From positions 1 through 64,000 of the forward strand of contig JAKADN010000004.1 in assembly GCA_021820445.1 (NCBI GenBank): 64,000 nt of DNA. Direction: 5' to 3'. Position numbers and translations under genes: made by a program. The notes under the pieces are model-generated. The model was not told the DNA's origin, made no database searches, and worked only from the letters and a program-made list of their open reading frames with translations. This DNA comes from Nitrospirota bacterium. Lineage in GTDB: Bacteria > Nitrospirota > Leptospirillia > Leptospirillales > Leptospirillaceae. Below are positions 25,517 through 33,856 of the stretch, piece after piece; within the stretch, counting starts at the first letter, position 1, and each line of letters begins with the position of its first letter.

Positions 25517-27151
25517 CTATCCGCGCCCTTCATGAAAGGCGCGGGGAGAGGTCCCGTGGAACCCGATGGCCGGGTATTTTTCCACGACGTAACGGAGAGC
25601 CCACTCGTTTCTGAAGAGGGCGACGGGCTTCGCTTCGTGGTCGTAGACGAGCAGCGTGTCGAGGGTGCCGGACAGGGCCTGGATCTGGTCTTGGTTTCCG
25701 GTCAGCCAGCGCGCCCGGTCGTATCCGACCGGATCAAGTCGCGCTTTGACATTGTATTCGTGTTCGAGACGAAACTTCAGGACCTCGAGCTGAAGAGCTC
25801 CCACGGCTCCGACGATCAGGTCCCTCTCCCCCTGGGGATCCAGCTGGAAAACCTGGATCGCCCCCTCTTCGGACAGCTGGTCCAACCCCTTTTTCAGATG
25901 CTTGCGCTTCAGGGGATCCTCAAGGATCACCCTGGCAAAAAGCTCGGGCGAGAAGGAGGGGATGCCTTCGTAATGAAAGACCCCCTTTTCGCAAAGAGTG
26001 TCCCCGATTCGGAAGACTCCCGGATCATGAAGGCCGATGATGTCCCCGGGCCAGGCCTCCTCCACGCGTTCGCGCTTTTGTCCGAGAAACTGGATCGTCT
26101 TTGACAGGCGGAGCGTTTTTCCGGTCGAGGCGTTGGTGACGGTCATCTCCCGAAGGAATCGTCCCGAACAGACCCGGATGAAAGCGAAGCGGTCCCGGTG
26201 CTGGGGATCCATATTGGCCTGAATCTTGAAAACAAAGCCGGAAAAGGAGGGCGAATCGGGCGGAACGGGGCCCTTGTCGGACTGGTAGGCCCGGGGAGGC
26301 GGCGCCATCTCAAGGAAGGTCCTGAGAAAGATCTCGACGCCGAAATTGTTGAGAGCGCTCCCGAAAAAAACGGGAGTCACCCGTCCGGCAAGGAACCCCT
26401 TGGTGTCGAAGGCGGCTCCTTCGTGGGACAAAAGAGCGATCTCGTCCTGAAAGGCACTCCGGTCCGGAAGGGAATCGAGGATTTCCCCGATCTCGGGGCT
26501 GTCGGCCCGGAGGATCCTTTCGGTGGCTTTCCCCCCTCCGTGGTCGACCGACTCGTAGAGATGCGCTTCCTGTTTTCTGAGGTCCCAGACACCCCGGAAG
26601 CCCGATCCCGATCCGATCGGCCAGTCGAAGGGAAGAGCGGCGATGTCGAGTGTGCGCTCGATATCGGAAAGGAGATTGAAGGGATCGACTCCTTCCCGAT
26701 CGACCTTATTGATGAAGGTCAGGATGGGCAGGGAGCGCATGCGGGCCACCTCGAAGAGCTTGAGTGTCTGGGGCTCGATCCCCTTGGCCCCGTCGAGCAG
26801 CATGACCACCGAATCCACGGCCTCGAGGGTTCGGAAGGTGTCCTCGCTGAAATCCTTGTGTCCCGGAGTGTCGAGGATGTTCAGGGTATGGTCCTCGAAA
26901 TCGAAGGCGAGGGCGCTGCTGGTGACGCTGATTCCCCGCTGGCGTTCGATTTCCATCCAGTCGCTGGTGGCGTACCGGGCGGCTTTTCTGGCCTTGATCG
27001 AGCCCGCAAGGTGAATGGCGCCTCCGTACAGGAGAAGTTTTTCGGTGAGGGTGGTCTTTCCGGCATCGGGGTGGCTGATGATGGCGAAGGTCCGCCGCCT
27101 TGAAATTTCCCGGTCAAGGGACGAGGCTTCCTGTGCGGATTGGGTGGTCAT
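25517..27151 (-). CDS. prfC: Peptide chain release factor 3
   Basis: A 544-residue translational GTPase of standard RF3 length that recycles RF1/RF2 after termination. G motifs are clear: SHPDAGKTTLTEKLL (G1), RGISVTSSA (G2), DTPGHKDFSEDT (G3), NKVDREG (G4). The C-terminal domain is typical, with EGAIQVFQLDPQ and VGAVGALQLEVLKFRLEHEYN. It ends 7 bp from the convergent RND pump gene and lies 49 bp after recR. Confidence 0.96.
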   Translation of the reverse strand: MTTQSAQEASSLDREISRRRTFAIISHPDAGKTTLTEKLLLYGGAIHLAGSIKARKAARYATSDWMEIERQRGISVTSSALAFDFEDHTLNILDTPGHKDFSEDTFRTLEAVDSVVMLLDGAKGIEPQTLKLFEVARMRSLPILTFINKVDREGVDPFNLLSDIERTLDIAALPFDWPIGSGSGFRGVWDLRKQEAHLYESVDHGGGKATERILRADSPEIGEILDSLPDRSAFQDEIALLSHEGAAFDTKGFLAGRVTPVFFGSALNNFGVEIFLRTFLEMAPPPRAYQSDKGPVPPDSPSFSGFVFKIQANMDPQHRDRFAFIRVCSGRFLREMTVTNASTGKTLRLSKTIQFLGQKRERVEEAWPGDIIGLHDPGVFRIGDTLCEKGVFHYEGIPSFSPELFARVILEDPLKRKHLKKGLDQLSEEGAIQVFQLDPQGERDLIVGAVGALQLEVLKFRLEHEYNVKARLDPVGYDRARWLTGNQDQIQALSGTLDTLLVYDHEAKPVALFRNEWALRYVVEKYPAIGFHGTSPRAFHEGRG

Positions 27152-27200
27152 GGGTCTCCATCAGTGACGGGGCTTGCCCCGAATTGTTTCATTGTTCCCG

Positions 27201-27848
27201 TCAAAAGGGGTGGCGTCCCTCGACGGCGCGGATCAGCGTGACTTCGTCAACATATTCGATCTCGAGTCCCACAGGAATGCCGAAGGCGATCCGGCTGACC
27301 CGGATTCCCATGGGCTTGATCAGGCGGGAGAGATAAAGCGCGGTCGCCTCTCCGTCCGTTGTCGGAGAGGTGGCCATGATGACTTCCTTGACCTCCGGGT
27401 CGTTCAGGCGGTTCAGAAGCTCCCGGATCCTGAGCTTGTCGGGATTGATTCCCTCGAGCGGGGAGAGGCGACCCTCGAGGACATGGTAAAGCCCCCTGAA
27501 CTCCCCCGACTTTTCAAGGGAGTACAGGGTCTGGATGTCCTCGACGACGATCAGGAGCCCCCGGTCCCTGGCAGGATCCCGACAGATGGTGCAGTGAAGG
27601 GGGGCGTCCGGATTGTCGGCATCGCGCTCGACGATGTTGCGACAGTCGCGGCATGGCACCAGGCGGCTGGCGAGAGTGCCCAGGGAATCGGTGAGGATCG
27701 CGCGTTCTTCGTCCGAAGAGAGGAGCAGATGGAACGCAAGTCTGGTCGCAGTCTTTGATCCGATGCCGGGAAGGCGTCGAAAGGCTTCCACCACACGGGC
27801 GAAGGGTTCGGGAAAGGCCGGCTTGTTGGGTTTGTGACTCCGTTCCAT
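27201..27848 (-). CDS. recR: Recombination protein RecR
   Basis: A 215-residue RecR, slightly longer than the usual ~200. HhH-type LPGIGSKTATRLAFHLL is at the N-terminus, followed by a zinc motif (CRDCRNIV...LHCTIC) and a Toprim domain (LIVVEDIQTLYSLEKSGEFRGLYHVLEGRLSPLEGI). It acts with RecO/RecF in loading RecA at gaps. ATG overlaps the ybaB stop (ATGA). The dnaX-ybaB-recR order is widely conserved. Confidence 0.96.
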   Translation of the reverse strand: MERSHKPNKPAFPEPFARVVEAFRRLPGIGSKTATRLAFHLLLSSDEERAILTDSLGTLASRLVPCRDCRNIVERDADNPDAPLHCTICRDPARDRGLLIVVEDIQTLYSLEKSGEFRGLYHVLEGRLSPLEGINPDKLRIRELLNRLNDPEVKEVIMATSPTTDGEATALYLSRLIKPMGIRVSRIAFGIPVGLEIEYVDEVTLIRAVEGRHPF

Positions 27849-28177
27849 CAGAGGCCGGGGATCCCGATTCCTCCCAGGGGGTTGCCTCCGGGAAAGCCTG
27901 TGATCTCTTCCATGGCCTTCGCTGCCGCAAGACGGACCTTCTGGGTCGCATCATTCGTCGCCGCCGCCACCAGATCCTCCACCATGGATAGATCTTCGCT
28001 TTTGAGGAGGTCGGGCGAGATCCGGACCGACAGGACGACATTGTGCCCGTCCATGGTGACGGTGACGAGATGTCCACCGGCGGTTCCCGTGACCGTCATT
28101 CCGGCCATCTCCTGCTGCATCCTGGCCATCTTTTCCTGCATTTCCTGCGCTTTTTTCAGAAAGTCCTGTCCGAACAT
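27848..28177 (-). CDS. YbaB/EbfC-family nucleoid-associated protein
   Basis: A 109-residue YbaB/EbfC homologue. The N-terminal coiled helix LKKAQEMQEKMARMQQEMAGM is followed by the conserved strand-turn GTAGGHLVTVTMDGHNVVLSVRISPDLL and helix LVAAATNDATQKV. These homodimers bind DNA and are nearly always found between dnaX and recR, as here, with 4-bp and 3-bp overlaps on the two sides. Confidence 0.95.
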   Translation of the reverse strand: MFGQDFLKKAQEMQEKMARMQQEMAGMTVTGTAGGHLVTVTMDGHNVVLSVRISPDLLKSEDLSMVEDLVAAATNDATQKVRLAAAKAMEEITGFPGGNPLGGIGIPGL

Positions 28178-29865
28178 CAGGGCTGATCTCCTTGTCTGTG
28201 ATCCGTTTGGGGTTTTCCCGGGCGGACCCCGATGACTTCCGACCCGAAGAGCATGGCGGCCTCGGATACGAGAGGAGGCGCCGGGAAAGTCTTGGCCGCA
28301 GGTCCTTCCCCTCCTGCTCCGGGGGCCGGGGTTTCGATACGGAGAGGTTGGGGGGAGCCGACCGCCTCGGAGAGGGCGCGTGCCAAGAGGTCGCGATTGG
28401 TGGCGATCCGGTTGTTGAAGAAGGAATTGCCCGTGTCGAGGAGGAGTGTTCCCTGTTCGAACCGGGCGATGTGTGCGGGCTCGAGGAGCGCCCGGCTTTC
28501 CTGGGGGAGACGGGACAGAGCCCGTCCCCAGTCGGATGGGATCCTGAGATCCAGCGGACCGGCCTTCTCGGAGGAGGAGGATTCCGTTCGGGCCGAACTC
28601 TGGCTCACGCCTTGGTGTCCGGTTGTCTGGGAAGGGGGTGAAGGCCGTCTGCCGATGGGCCTCTCGGAAGGGGCGGGGGGGGCCTCAGGAGACTCCGGAG
28701 GGGGGGGGCGCCGGGGAGAAGGTTCCGGCTGTGAGAGAAGTCGGGCCAGGAGATCGGGGAGGGGAAGGACCTCCCTCAGATGACAGATCCGTGCGAGGAG
28801 AAGCTCAAAGGTGATGGCGGGTTGCGGGGATCGCCTCAGGTCGTCCTCTCCCCGGACAAGGACGGAAAGTACCTGTTCCAGGAAAAAGGCATTGGAGCGG
28901 GGGAGGGCGGCGATCCGGGCCGCCGACTCTGGGGTCCATCCATAGCGGGGACCATCGAGCGGGGCCTCTTCGAGAAGACTGTGGAGGATGTCCCGGAACA
29001 GTCTGGAGAGATTGCGCACCTGTGCCCGTGGGTCGATGCCGGCTTCGAGGACGGTTCTGGCCGTTCGGAGGGTTGCCGCCAGATCTCCGGACAGTAGGGA
29101 TGAGAGCAGCGCCTCTTCAAGCGCCTGATCGGTGACGCCGAGCAGTTCGGCCACCCCGGAAGGGGTCATCTCCGTTCCGCCGAGCCGGAGGATCTGGTCG
29201 AGGAGAGAGAGCGCATCCCGCAGGCTCCCTTCCGCAGACCGTGCCACCATGGCCACCACGGACGGGTCGAGAGACAGCCCCTCCTTCCCGGCGATCAGGG
29301 CCAGGCGCCCGGAGATTTCCGGAAGGGTCAGAAGCCGGAAGCGAAAGTGCTGGCAGCGGGAAAGGACTGTGTCCGGTATCTTGTGGGCCTCGGTTGTGGC
29401 GAGAATGAAGACCACATGGGGGGGAGGCTCCTCGAGGGTCTTCAAGAGGGCGTTAAAGGCGGAGGTCGAGAGCATGTGGACCTCGTCGATGATGATGATC
29501 CGGGCCCTTCCGGCCAGAGGACTGTAACGAAGTCCTTCGCGGATCGTCCGGACGTCTTCGACGCTTGTGTGGGAGGCACCGTCCATTTCAAGAACGTCGG
29601 GAGACCGGCCTTCGGCGATCTCGATGCAGGAGGAACAGGCGAGGCAGGGTGTGGCGGTCGGTCCGGAGTCGCAGTTGATCGCCTTGGCAAGGATCCGGGC
29701 GACGGTCGTTTTTCCGACGCCTCGCTCTCCGGAAAAAAGATAGGCCTGGGTCAGAGATCCCGAAGCGAAGCCCTGGGAGAGGGCCTTGACAACGGCGTCC
29801 TGGCCGACGAGGTCGGAAAAGGTCTGGGGGCGATAGATACGGGCCAGGGATTTGAACTGGGACAT
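28177..29865 (-). CDS. dnaX: DNA polymerase III subunits gamma/tau
   Basis: A 562-residue clamp-loader ATPase. The N-terminus LARIYRPQTFSDLVGQDAVV, Walker A SGERGVGKTT, zinc cysteines (CDSG...PCLACSSC), Walker B IIIDEVHMLS, and sensor LATTEAHKIPDTVLSRCQHFRF are all classical. After ~380 residues comes a Pro/Ser-rich linker and a tau-like C-terminal domain (LRIPSDWGRALSRLPQESRALLEPAH). I did not see an evident slippery site and make no frameshift claim. It lies next to the SRP RNA gene. Confidence 0.96.
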   Translation of the reverse strand: MSQFKSLARIYRPQTFSDLVGQDAVVKALSQGFASGSLTQAYLFSGERGVGKTTVARILAKAINCDSGPTATPCLACSSCIEIAEGRSPDVLEMDGASHTSVEDVRTIREGLRYSPLAGRARIIIIDEVHMLSTSAFNALLKTLEEPPPHVVFILATTEAHKIPDTVLSRCQHFRFRLLTLPEISGRLALIAGKEGLSLDPSVVAMVARSAEGSLRDALSLLDQILRLGGTEMTPSGVAELLGVTDQALEEALLSSLLSGDLAATLRTARTVLEAGIDPRAQVRNLSRLFRDILHSLLEEAPLDGPRYGWTPESAARIAALPRSNAFFLEQVLSVLVRGEDDLRRSPQPAITFELLLARICHLREVLPLPDLLARLLSQPEPSPRRPPPPESPEAPPAPSERPIGRRPSPPSQTTGHQGVSQSSARTESSSSEKAGPLDLRIPSDWGRALSRLPQESRALLEPAHIARFEQGTLLLDTGNSFFNNRIATNRDLLARALSEAVGSPQPLRIETPAPGAGGEGPAAKTFPAPPLVSEAAMLFGSEVIGVRPGKPQTDHRQGDQP

Positions 29866-29926
29866 GGGAGCTCCATGCAGAAGGCATTGGCAAAAGATGC
29901 AGGAGGCTTCGGGAAAGAAGACCGAA

Positions 29927-30030
29927 GGGACCCCAGGGGAATCCGGGGCACACGCGATGCACCGCTACCGTTGCTTCCTTCCGGACCTGGCGGGGTTTAC
30001 GGGATCTCGTTGCCCGGAGCCTGGGGGCCC
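29927..30030 (-). ncRNA. ffs: Signal recognition particle RNA (4.5S type)
   Basis: A ~104-nt RNA whose ends pair along 11 bases (GGGCCCCCAGG with CCTGGGGTCCC, one mismatch). The apical domain carries the SRP core CAGGTCCGGAAGGAAGCA and, opposite the tip on the 3' side, GCGTGTGCCCCGG. This is the short 4.5S form without an Alu domain. It lies between tRNA-Ser(GGA) and dnaX, a commonly seen neighbourhood. Confidence 0.93.
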
Positions 30031-30063
30031 ATCGGTCCGCTCTCGCGAATGCGCCTTGTCAAA

Positions 30064-30156
30064 TGGCGGAGAGAGGGGGATTCGAACCCCCGAGGCACTT
30101 CTTAGGCACCTACACGATTTCCAGTCGTGCTCCTTCGGCCGCTCGGACATCTCTCC
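30064..30156 (-). tRNA. tRNA-Ser (GGA)
   Basis: A 93-nt class II tRNA with encoded CCA. The anticodon arm is CACGA-CTGGAAA-TCGTG, giving anticodon GGA (UCC/UCU codons). It has a long variable arm and T loop TTCGAAT. The acceptor stem is GGAGAGA/TCTCTCC with G73, the serine discriminator. Confidence 0.95.
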
Positions 30157-30293
30157 ACTCGAGGCGATCAAATGCAGAACATCCGATAATCATACCGTCA
30201 GGGACGATGGAAAACAAGGGGCCCGGAAAGATGGCCAGAATGGAAAATAGAAGATGAGAAACGGGATGGATGGCTTCCGGGCCGGTCCATGGA

Positions 30294-30545
30294 TCAGGGA
30301 AGAACGAGGACGCGGTCATTGTCGTGGATCAGGCCAAGGAGACCCTTCGCATCGATTGGAAAGACCCCCGGGCTGGAGCCGGACAGCGAAAAGGTCCGGT
30401 CCGGAAGAACCAATGGAGGTGACATTGGGTCGGAAAGGCTGGTCTTCTCCAGGTAGACGAGGGTGGACCCGGGACATTCCTCTTCGAGCGAGCCTATGAC
30501 TTCCCGGAGCCGGGCATCCGGATTCTGTCGGGTAAGGATGAGCAT
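30294..30545 (-). CDS. DsrH/TusB-like sulfur relay protein
   Basis: An 83-residue protein resembling DsrH/TusB. It starts MLILTRQNPDARLREVIGSL and ends with the typical VFPIDAKGLLGLI...DRVLVLP. Cys24 is the only cysteine and lies where many DsrH proteins have one. ATG 30545 has AGGA eight bases upstream. Last gene of an mscS-dsrE-dsrF-dsrH set. The assignment rests on size, order and weak sequence similarity. Confidence 0.65.
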   Translation of the reverse strand: MLILTRQNPDARLREVIGSLEEECPGSTLVYLEKTSLSDPMSPPLVLPDRTFSLSGSSPGVFPIDAKGLLGLIHDNDRVLVLP

Positions 30546-30555
30546 GTGGTCCGTC

Positions 30556-30906
30556 CTAAAAGAAGATCGTATGATCGAACCCTGCAATCAGCCGTCCGAG
30601 ATCCTTCGGGGGCAGGGGCTTCCCGCGGAGAGACTGGGAGGGGGGTGTCGGGAAGGGTTCGTAAAGGATTTCCGTTGCCATGTCGAAAAACATTCCGAGA
30701 AAGCGGTGGAGAACCTCTCCGTCCTCAAGGTCGAGAAGATCGTCCGGAGAGGAAAGAAGGAGCGCGTGGGCCTCCCGGAAAAGGTAGACGCTGACGGGTA
30801 TTTCACCTGCGATGAGGCCGAGCGCCGACCGTATGGCTTCGGCAGGGCGAGGATCATTGGCCGGGTCGGCCTTGATCATGAGCAGGGTCCTGTGTGAAGA
30901 AGCCAC
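30556..30906 (-). CDS. DsrF/TusC-like DsrE-family protein
   Basis: A 116-residue DsrE-fold protein without any cysteine, as is common for the DsrF/TusC subunit. Recognisable are RTLLMIKADPANDPRPAEAIRSALGLIAGEIPVSVYLF and the later helix FFDMATEILYEP. GTG 30906 is used because AAGGA lies six bases upstream, and it starts 10 bp after dsrE ends; a TTG at 30924 would overlap. It probably forms a heterohexamer with its two neighbours, as DsrEFH does. Confidence 0.65.
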   Translation of the reverse strand: MASSHRTLLMIKADPANDPRPAEAIRSALGLIAGEIPVSVYLFREAHALLLSSPDDLLDLEDGEVLHRFLGMFFDMATEILYEPFPTPPSQSLRGKPLPPKDLGRLIAGFDHTIFF

Positions 30907-30916
30907 GGAAATCCTT

Positions 30917-31234
30917 TCAGGCAAAGGACAGGAAGCGATCGCACCCCTCGATGATCTGGGTCAGCACCACGAGTCCGCAGAAGGTCGTCTTCCCGGGGTC
31001 CGGAATTTTACGATTTTGGGCCGCGTAGGCGCAGGTATACACTGACGCCCCCCGGTCGACCAGCTCATGAACCCAGGGTTGTGCCAGAAAGCGGGCGCCT
31101 TCGTCGAGAAGGTAAAGGTAGACTTCATCGCCAGAAGCGATGGCCGCGTCGGTGATCATGCGAACGGTCTCGCCGTCATGTCTGTCGGGGTGGGTTGAGA
31201 GAAGGATTCCAATTTTCATAGGCACCATTATCAT
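30917..31234 (-). CDS. DsrE/TusD-like sulfur relay protein
   Basis: A 105-residue DsrE-family protein: MKIGILLSTHPDRHDGETVRMITDAAIASGDEVYLYLLDEG, then RGASVYTCAYAAQNRK with Cys68, the position of the active persulfide cysteine in DsrE/TusD. ATG 31234 overlaps the mscS stop (ATGA); ATG 31219 is an alternative. DsrEFH/TusBCD complexes take sulfur from TusA; a TusA is encoded at 15293. Confidence 0.75.
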   Translation of the reverse strand: MIMVPMKIGILLSTHPDRHDGETVRMITDAAIASGDEVYLYLLDEGARFLAQPWVHELVDRGASVYTCAYAAQNRKIPDPGKTTFCGLVVLTQIIEGCDRFLSFA

Positions 31235-32157
31235 CCCGCAAGGCTTCCCGGCGCAAGAGGAGAAGCATTTCGGTCATGAGGTTCCGGTCCGTTTCCCTTT
31301 GGGAAGATCACGACATTGTGCGGATAGGGAAGATCGATTCCCGCCGCCTGGAACTCTCTCGCGATCTTGAAGTTCAAGTCAGAGAGGGTGGTGTGGCGAA
31401 GGGTGACATCGTTGATCCAGTAAACGAGTTCGAGGTTGAAGGATGAGGCGCCAAATTCGGTGAACCAGACTGCGGGCGCAGGGTCCGGAAGGATGTCGGG
31501 ATGGTTCAGGGCCAACCTTCGGAGAATGTCGACCGCCTTGTCGAGGAGTGAGGGATCCATCCCGATTCCGACCTTCAGATGCATGCGGGTCTTGGGATCC
31601 CTGTGGCTCCAATTGATGACCTTGTTGGCGATCAGATGCGCGTTGGGAATGATGATGGCGATGTTGTCGCGGCTCATGACGGTCGTTGATCGCCCCTTGA
31701 TCTCGACGACGGTTCCGAGAACCCCGTCTATCTCGATCAAGTCCCCGATTTGAATGGATTTCTCAAGGAGGATGACCACGAGCCCGATCATGTTTGCGGC
31801 GAGATTCTGAAGGCCGATGCCGATCCCGATGCCCAGGACCCCGAGGGTTCCTCCAAGAAACGAAAGACGGACGCCCAGATTGTCCAGGGCAATGACGATG
31901 AAAAGGGCGAAAACAAGATTGGCGGCGAAGGTCGACAAAAGACCCATCATGTGGCGCGTCTGGGGGGAGGATTGGGTCTGGGCCCTGGCGGTCAGGGTCC
32001 TTTTGAGGAAGAGGCGAAGAAAAAAGCCCAGAAGGACGATGAAGGAAAAATCGATCAGGCCGGCAATGGTGACCGGCGTTTTTCCCAGATGAAATAGAAC
32101 GAGGTCCCAGTTGGACCTGTCGCGTGGGCTGGAATGTCTGGCCAGTGAGCTGACCAC
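31231..32157 (-). CDS. MscS-family mechanosensitive ion channel
   Basis: A 308-residue small-conductance channel homologue. Three hydrophobic segments are visible (~30-50, ~75-95 and the pore helix GTLGVLGIGIGIGLQNLAANMIG), followed by the beta domain IQIGDLIEIDGVLGTVVEIKGRSTTV and the C-terminal alpha/beta cage. The glycine-rich pore helix and QNLAAN are family features. The start is GTG 32157 with no strong ribosome site. It is translationally coupled to dsrE, an unusual partner. Confidence 0.85.
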   Translation of the reverse strand: MVSSLARHSSPRDRSNWDLVLFHLGKTPVTIAGLIDFSFIVLLGFFLRLFLKRTLTARAQTQSSPQTRHMMGLLSTFAANLVFALFIVIALDNLGVRLSFLGGTLGVLGIGIGIGLQNLAANMIGLVVILLEKSIQIGDLIEIDGVLGTVVEIKGRSTTVMSRDNIAIIIPNAHLIANKVINWSHRDPKTRMHLKVGIGMDPSLLDKAVDILRRLALNHPDILPDPAPAVWFTEFGASSFNLELVYWINDVTLRHTTLSDLNFKIAREFQAAGIDLPYPHNVVIFPKGNGPEPHDRNASPLAPGSLAG

Positions 32158-32374
32158 TCCGAGGGAGAAAATGGGAGTCCTCCTTGTGTGAAGGGGTTTT
32201 CCGGGGAGACTGGAAGGCCTCCAGGTCAGCCTTCTGTATGATTATCCTGATTCGGGGTCCTCTGGTCCAGACTCAGGTCGGCTTGGGAGGTGTGATCATC
32301 GTCATCTTATGATAGAATTCATCCGCAATTGTCTAAAATGAATCTTTAGACCGGAATCCGGGATAGGAGCGTCC

Positions 32375-33433
32375 ATGCTTCGTTATCCAGAGAGCAAGAT
32401 ATCCAGCGCTGAAATCTTCCGCCTCGTTCTTCAACGGATGACGGAACTCGGATTTTCCTTCACTCCTATCCATTACGCCGTTGTTTACGAGTATGTCTCA
32501 GGCATCAACCCGGGGCTGTCGGAAGCCCTCGACTCTCTTGTCAAATCCGGAAATCCCCTCTCAGACAAGGATGTGGAAAGCATTTTTCTCAGATTCGTGG
32601 CTCCGGAATACATCCTCCCCCTGAACGACCATCGGGACTCTCTCACAAAGGAAATCCAGGAGCTGCTCGAAAAGATATCCCGGTCGACCTTGTCAACCAC
32701 CCATGAGGCCGAACGCGTTCAGAAGGGAATGGAATCCTATGGCGCTTCACTTGAGGAAAAAGGCATGGACAAGTCCACGCTCGAGTCGCTCGTCGAAGCC
32801 GTCCTCAAGGACACTCTTTCCATCAAGGAAAGTTCAGCCAGTCTGAGCTACGACCTCTCGGAAAGCCAGAAGAAAATCGACCTGCTGCAACGGGAGCTTC
32901 GGACAGCCCGGGCGGAGGCATTGATCGATCCTTTGACCGCGCTGTTAAACCGAAGAGGGCTCAAGGCGAGCATGGAGGAGCTTTTGTCGGGGTCCCTCCA
33001 TCTTGGACGGGAGATGGCGGTTTTAATGCTCGACATCGATCACTTCAAGGCAATCAACGATACGCATGGACATATGGTCGGAGACAAGGCGATTGTGGCT
33101 GTTTCGCGTATCCTCAAGATGTGTGTCAGGAATCCGGGAGATCTGACGGCGCGTGTCGGAGGGGAGGAGTTCGCACTGATCCTTCCCGGCGCATCCGAGA
33201 AGGAAGGATATGGGATGGCGGAGAAAATTCGCAAGTCCATCGAAAAGATCGAGATAACGAATGTGACAAAGCGTCAGAAGATCGGAGTCATGACCATCTC
33301 GATCGGTGTTGACGCCGCTCCTTTTGGCCCCGACTGGGAGGCAATGATGGAGCGGGCGGACAAGGCCCTCTATTTGTCAAAGGAGGCTGGAAGAAACAGG
33401 ACGACGGTCTTTGGCAAGGGAGCCATGGTCTGA
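32375..33433 (+). CDS. GGDEF-domain diguanylate cyclase
   Basis: A 352-residue cytosolic protein. The N-terminal ~180 residues are helical, with a coiled-coil run (LSESQKKIDLLQRELRTARAEAL) leading into the cyclase domain, which begins IDPLTALLNRRGL. GGEEF is at residues 262-266, with DIDHFKAINDTHGHMVGD upstream, so activity is expected. The upstream inhibitory site reads NPGD instead of RxxD, so product inhibition through that site is probably lost. No membrane span, hence a soluble enzyme; the input signal is unknown. Confidence 0.88.
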   Translation: MLRYPESKISSAEIFRLVLQRMTELGFSFTPIHYAVVYEYVSGINPGLSEALDSLVKSGNPLSDKDVESIFLRFVAPEYILPLNDHRDSLTKEIQELLEKISRSTLSTTHEAERVQKGMESYGASLEEKGMDKSTLESLVEAVLKDTLSIKESSASLSYDLSESQKKIDLLQRELRTARAEALIDPLTALLNRRGLKASMEELLSGSLHLGREMAVLMLDIDHFKAINDTHGHMVGDKAIVAVSRILKMCVRNPGDLTARVGGEEFALILPGASEKEGYGMAEKIRKSIEKIEITNVTKRQKIGVMTISIGVDAAPFGPDWEAMMERADKALYLSKEAGRNRTTVFGKGAMV

Positions 33434-33513
33434 TCTGTCCGGTATCGCAATGAGTGCCGACACATCCTTTGAGCTTTGAGACGGGGTTGAAAAAGGGGAA
33501 AATCTATCATGAA

Positions 33514-33606
33514 TGGCGGAGAGGCAGGGATTTGAACCCTGGGTAGGACTTTTGGTCCTACATCCGCTTAGCAGGCGGACGCCTTCGACCACTCGGCCAC
33601 CTCTCC
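33514..33606 (-). tRNA. tRNA-Ser (GCU)
   Basis: A 93-nt class II tRNA, CCA encoded. The anticodon loop CTGCTAA gives GCU, reading AGC/AGU. It has the long variable arm (GGATGTAGGACCAAAAGTCCTACCC region), T loop TTCAAAT and acceptor GGAGAGG/CCTCTCC. Confidence 0.95.
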
Positions 33607-33728
33607 AGGGGAAATTATCGGGTGTCTGTCGCTCGGGTCAGACGAAGAAGAATACCCCAATTCGGGATCGGGATTCAACTTTGATGGCATTGACACCTTC
33701 CGGAAAAATCCCGCTAAGAGTATCGGGA

Positions 33729-33814
33729 TGGCGGAGGGGGTAGGATTCGAACCCACGGAGCTTTCGCTCTACGGTTTTCAAGACCGCCGCCTTCGGCCGC
33801 TCGGCCACCCCTCC
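33729..33814 (-). tRNA. tRNA-Ser (UGA)
   Basis: An 86-nt class II tRNA, CCA encoded. The anticodon arm GCGGT-CTTGAAA-ACCGT gives UGA, reading UCA and other UCN codons. The variable arm is AGAGC-GAAA-GCT type and the acceptor is GGAGGGG/CCCCTCC. Confidence 0.95.
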
Positions 33815-33856
33815 GACTCTGGAAATTTTAAGATATCCATGAAAAAAAGACAAACC

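Noticed and set aside
27168-27181. CGGGGC-TT-GCCCCG hairpin between recR and prfC
   Set aside because: Short, without a T-run, and both genes are probably co-transcribed; not called as a terminator.
28177-29865. Programmed frameshift producing a short gamma form of DnaX
   Set aside because: I did not find a clear A-run slippery sequence with a following stem-loop.
30064-33814. Possible genomic island bounded by tRNA-Ser genes
   Set aside because: No integrase, direct repeat of a tRNA end, or composition change was seen; the genes between are ordinary chromosomal ones.
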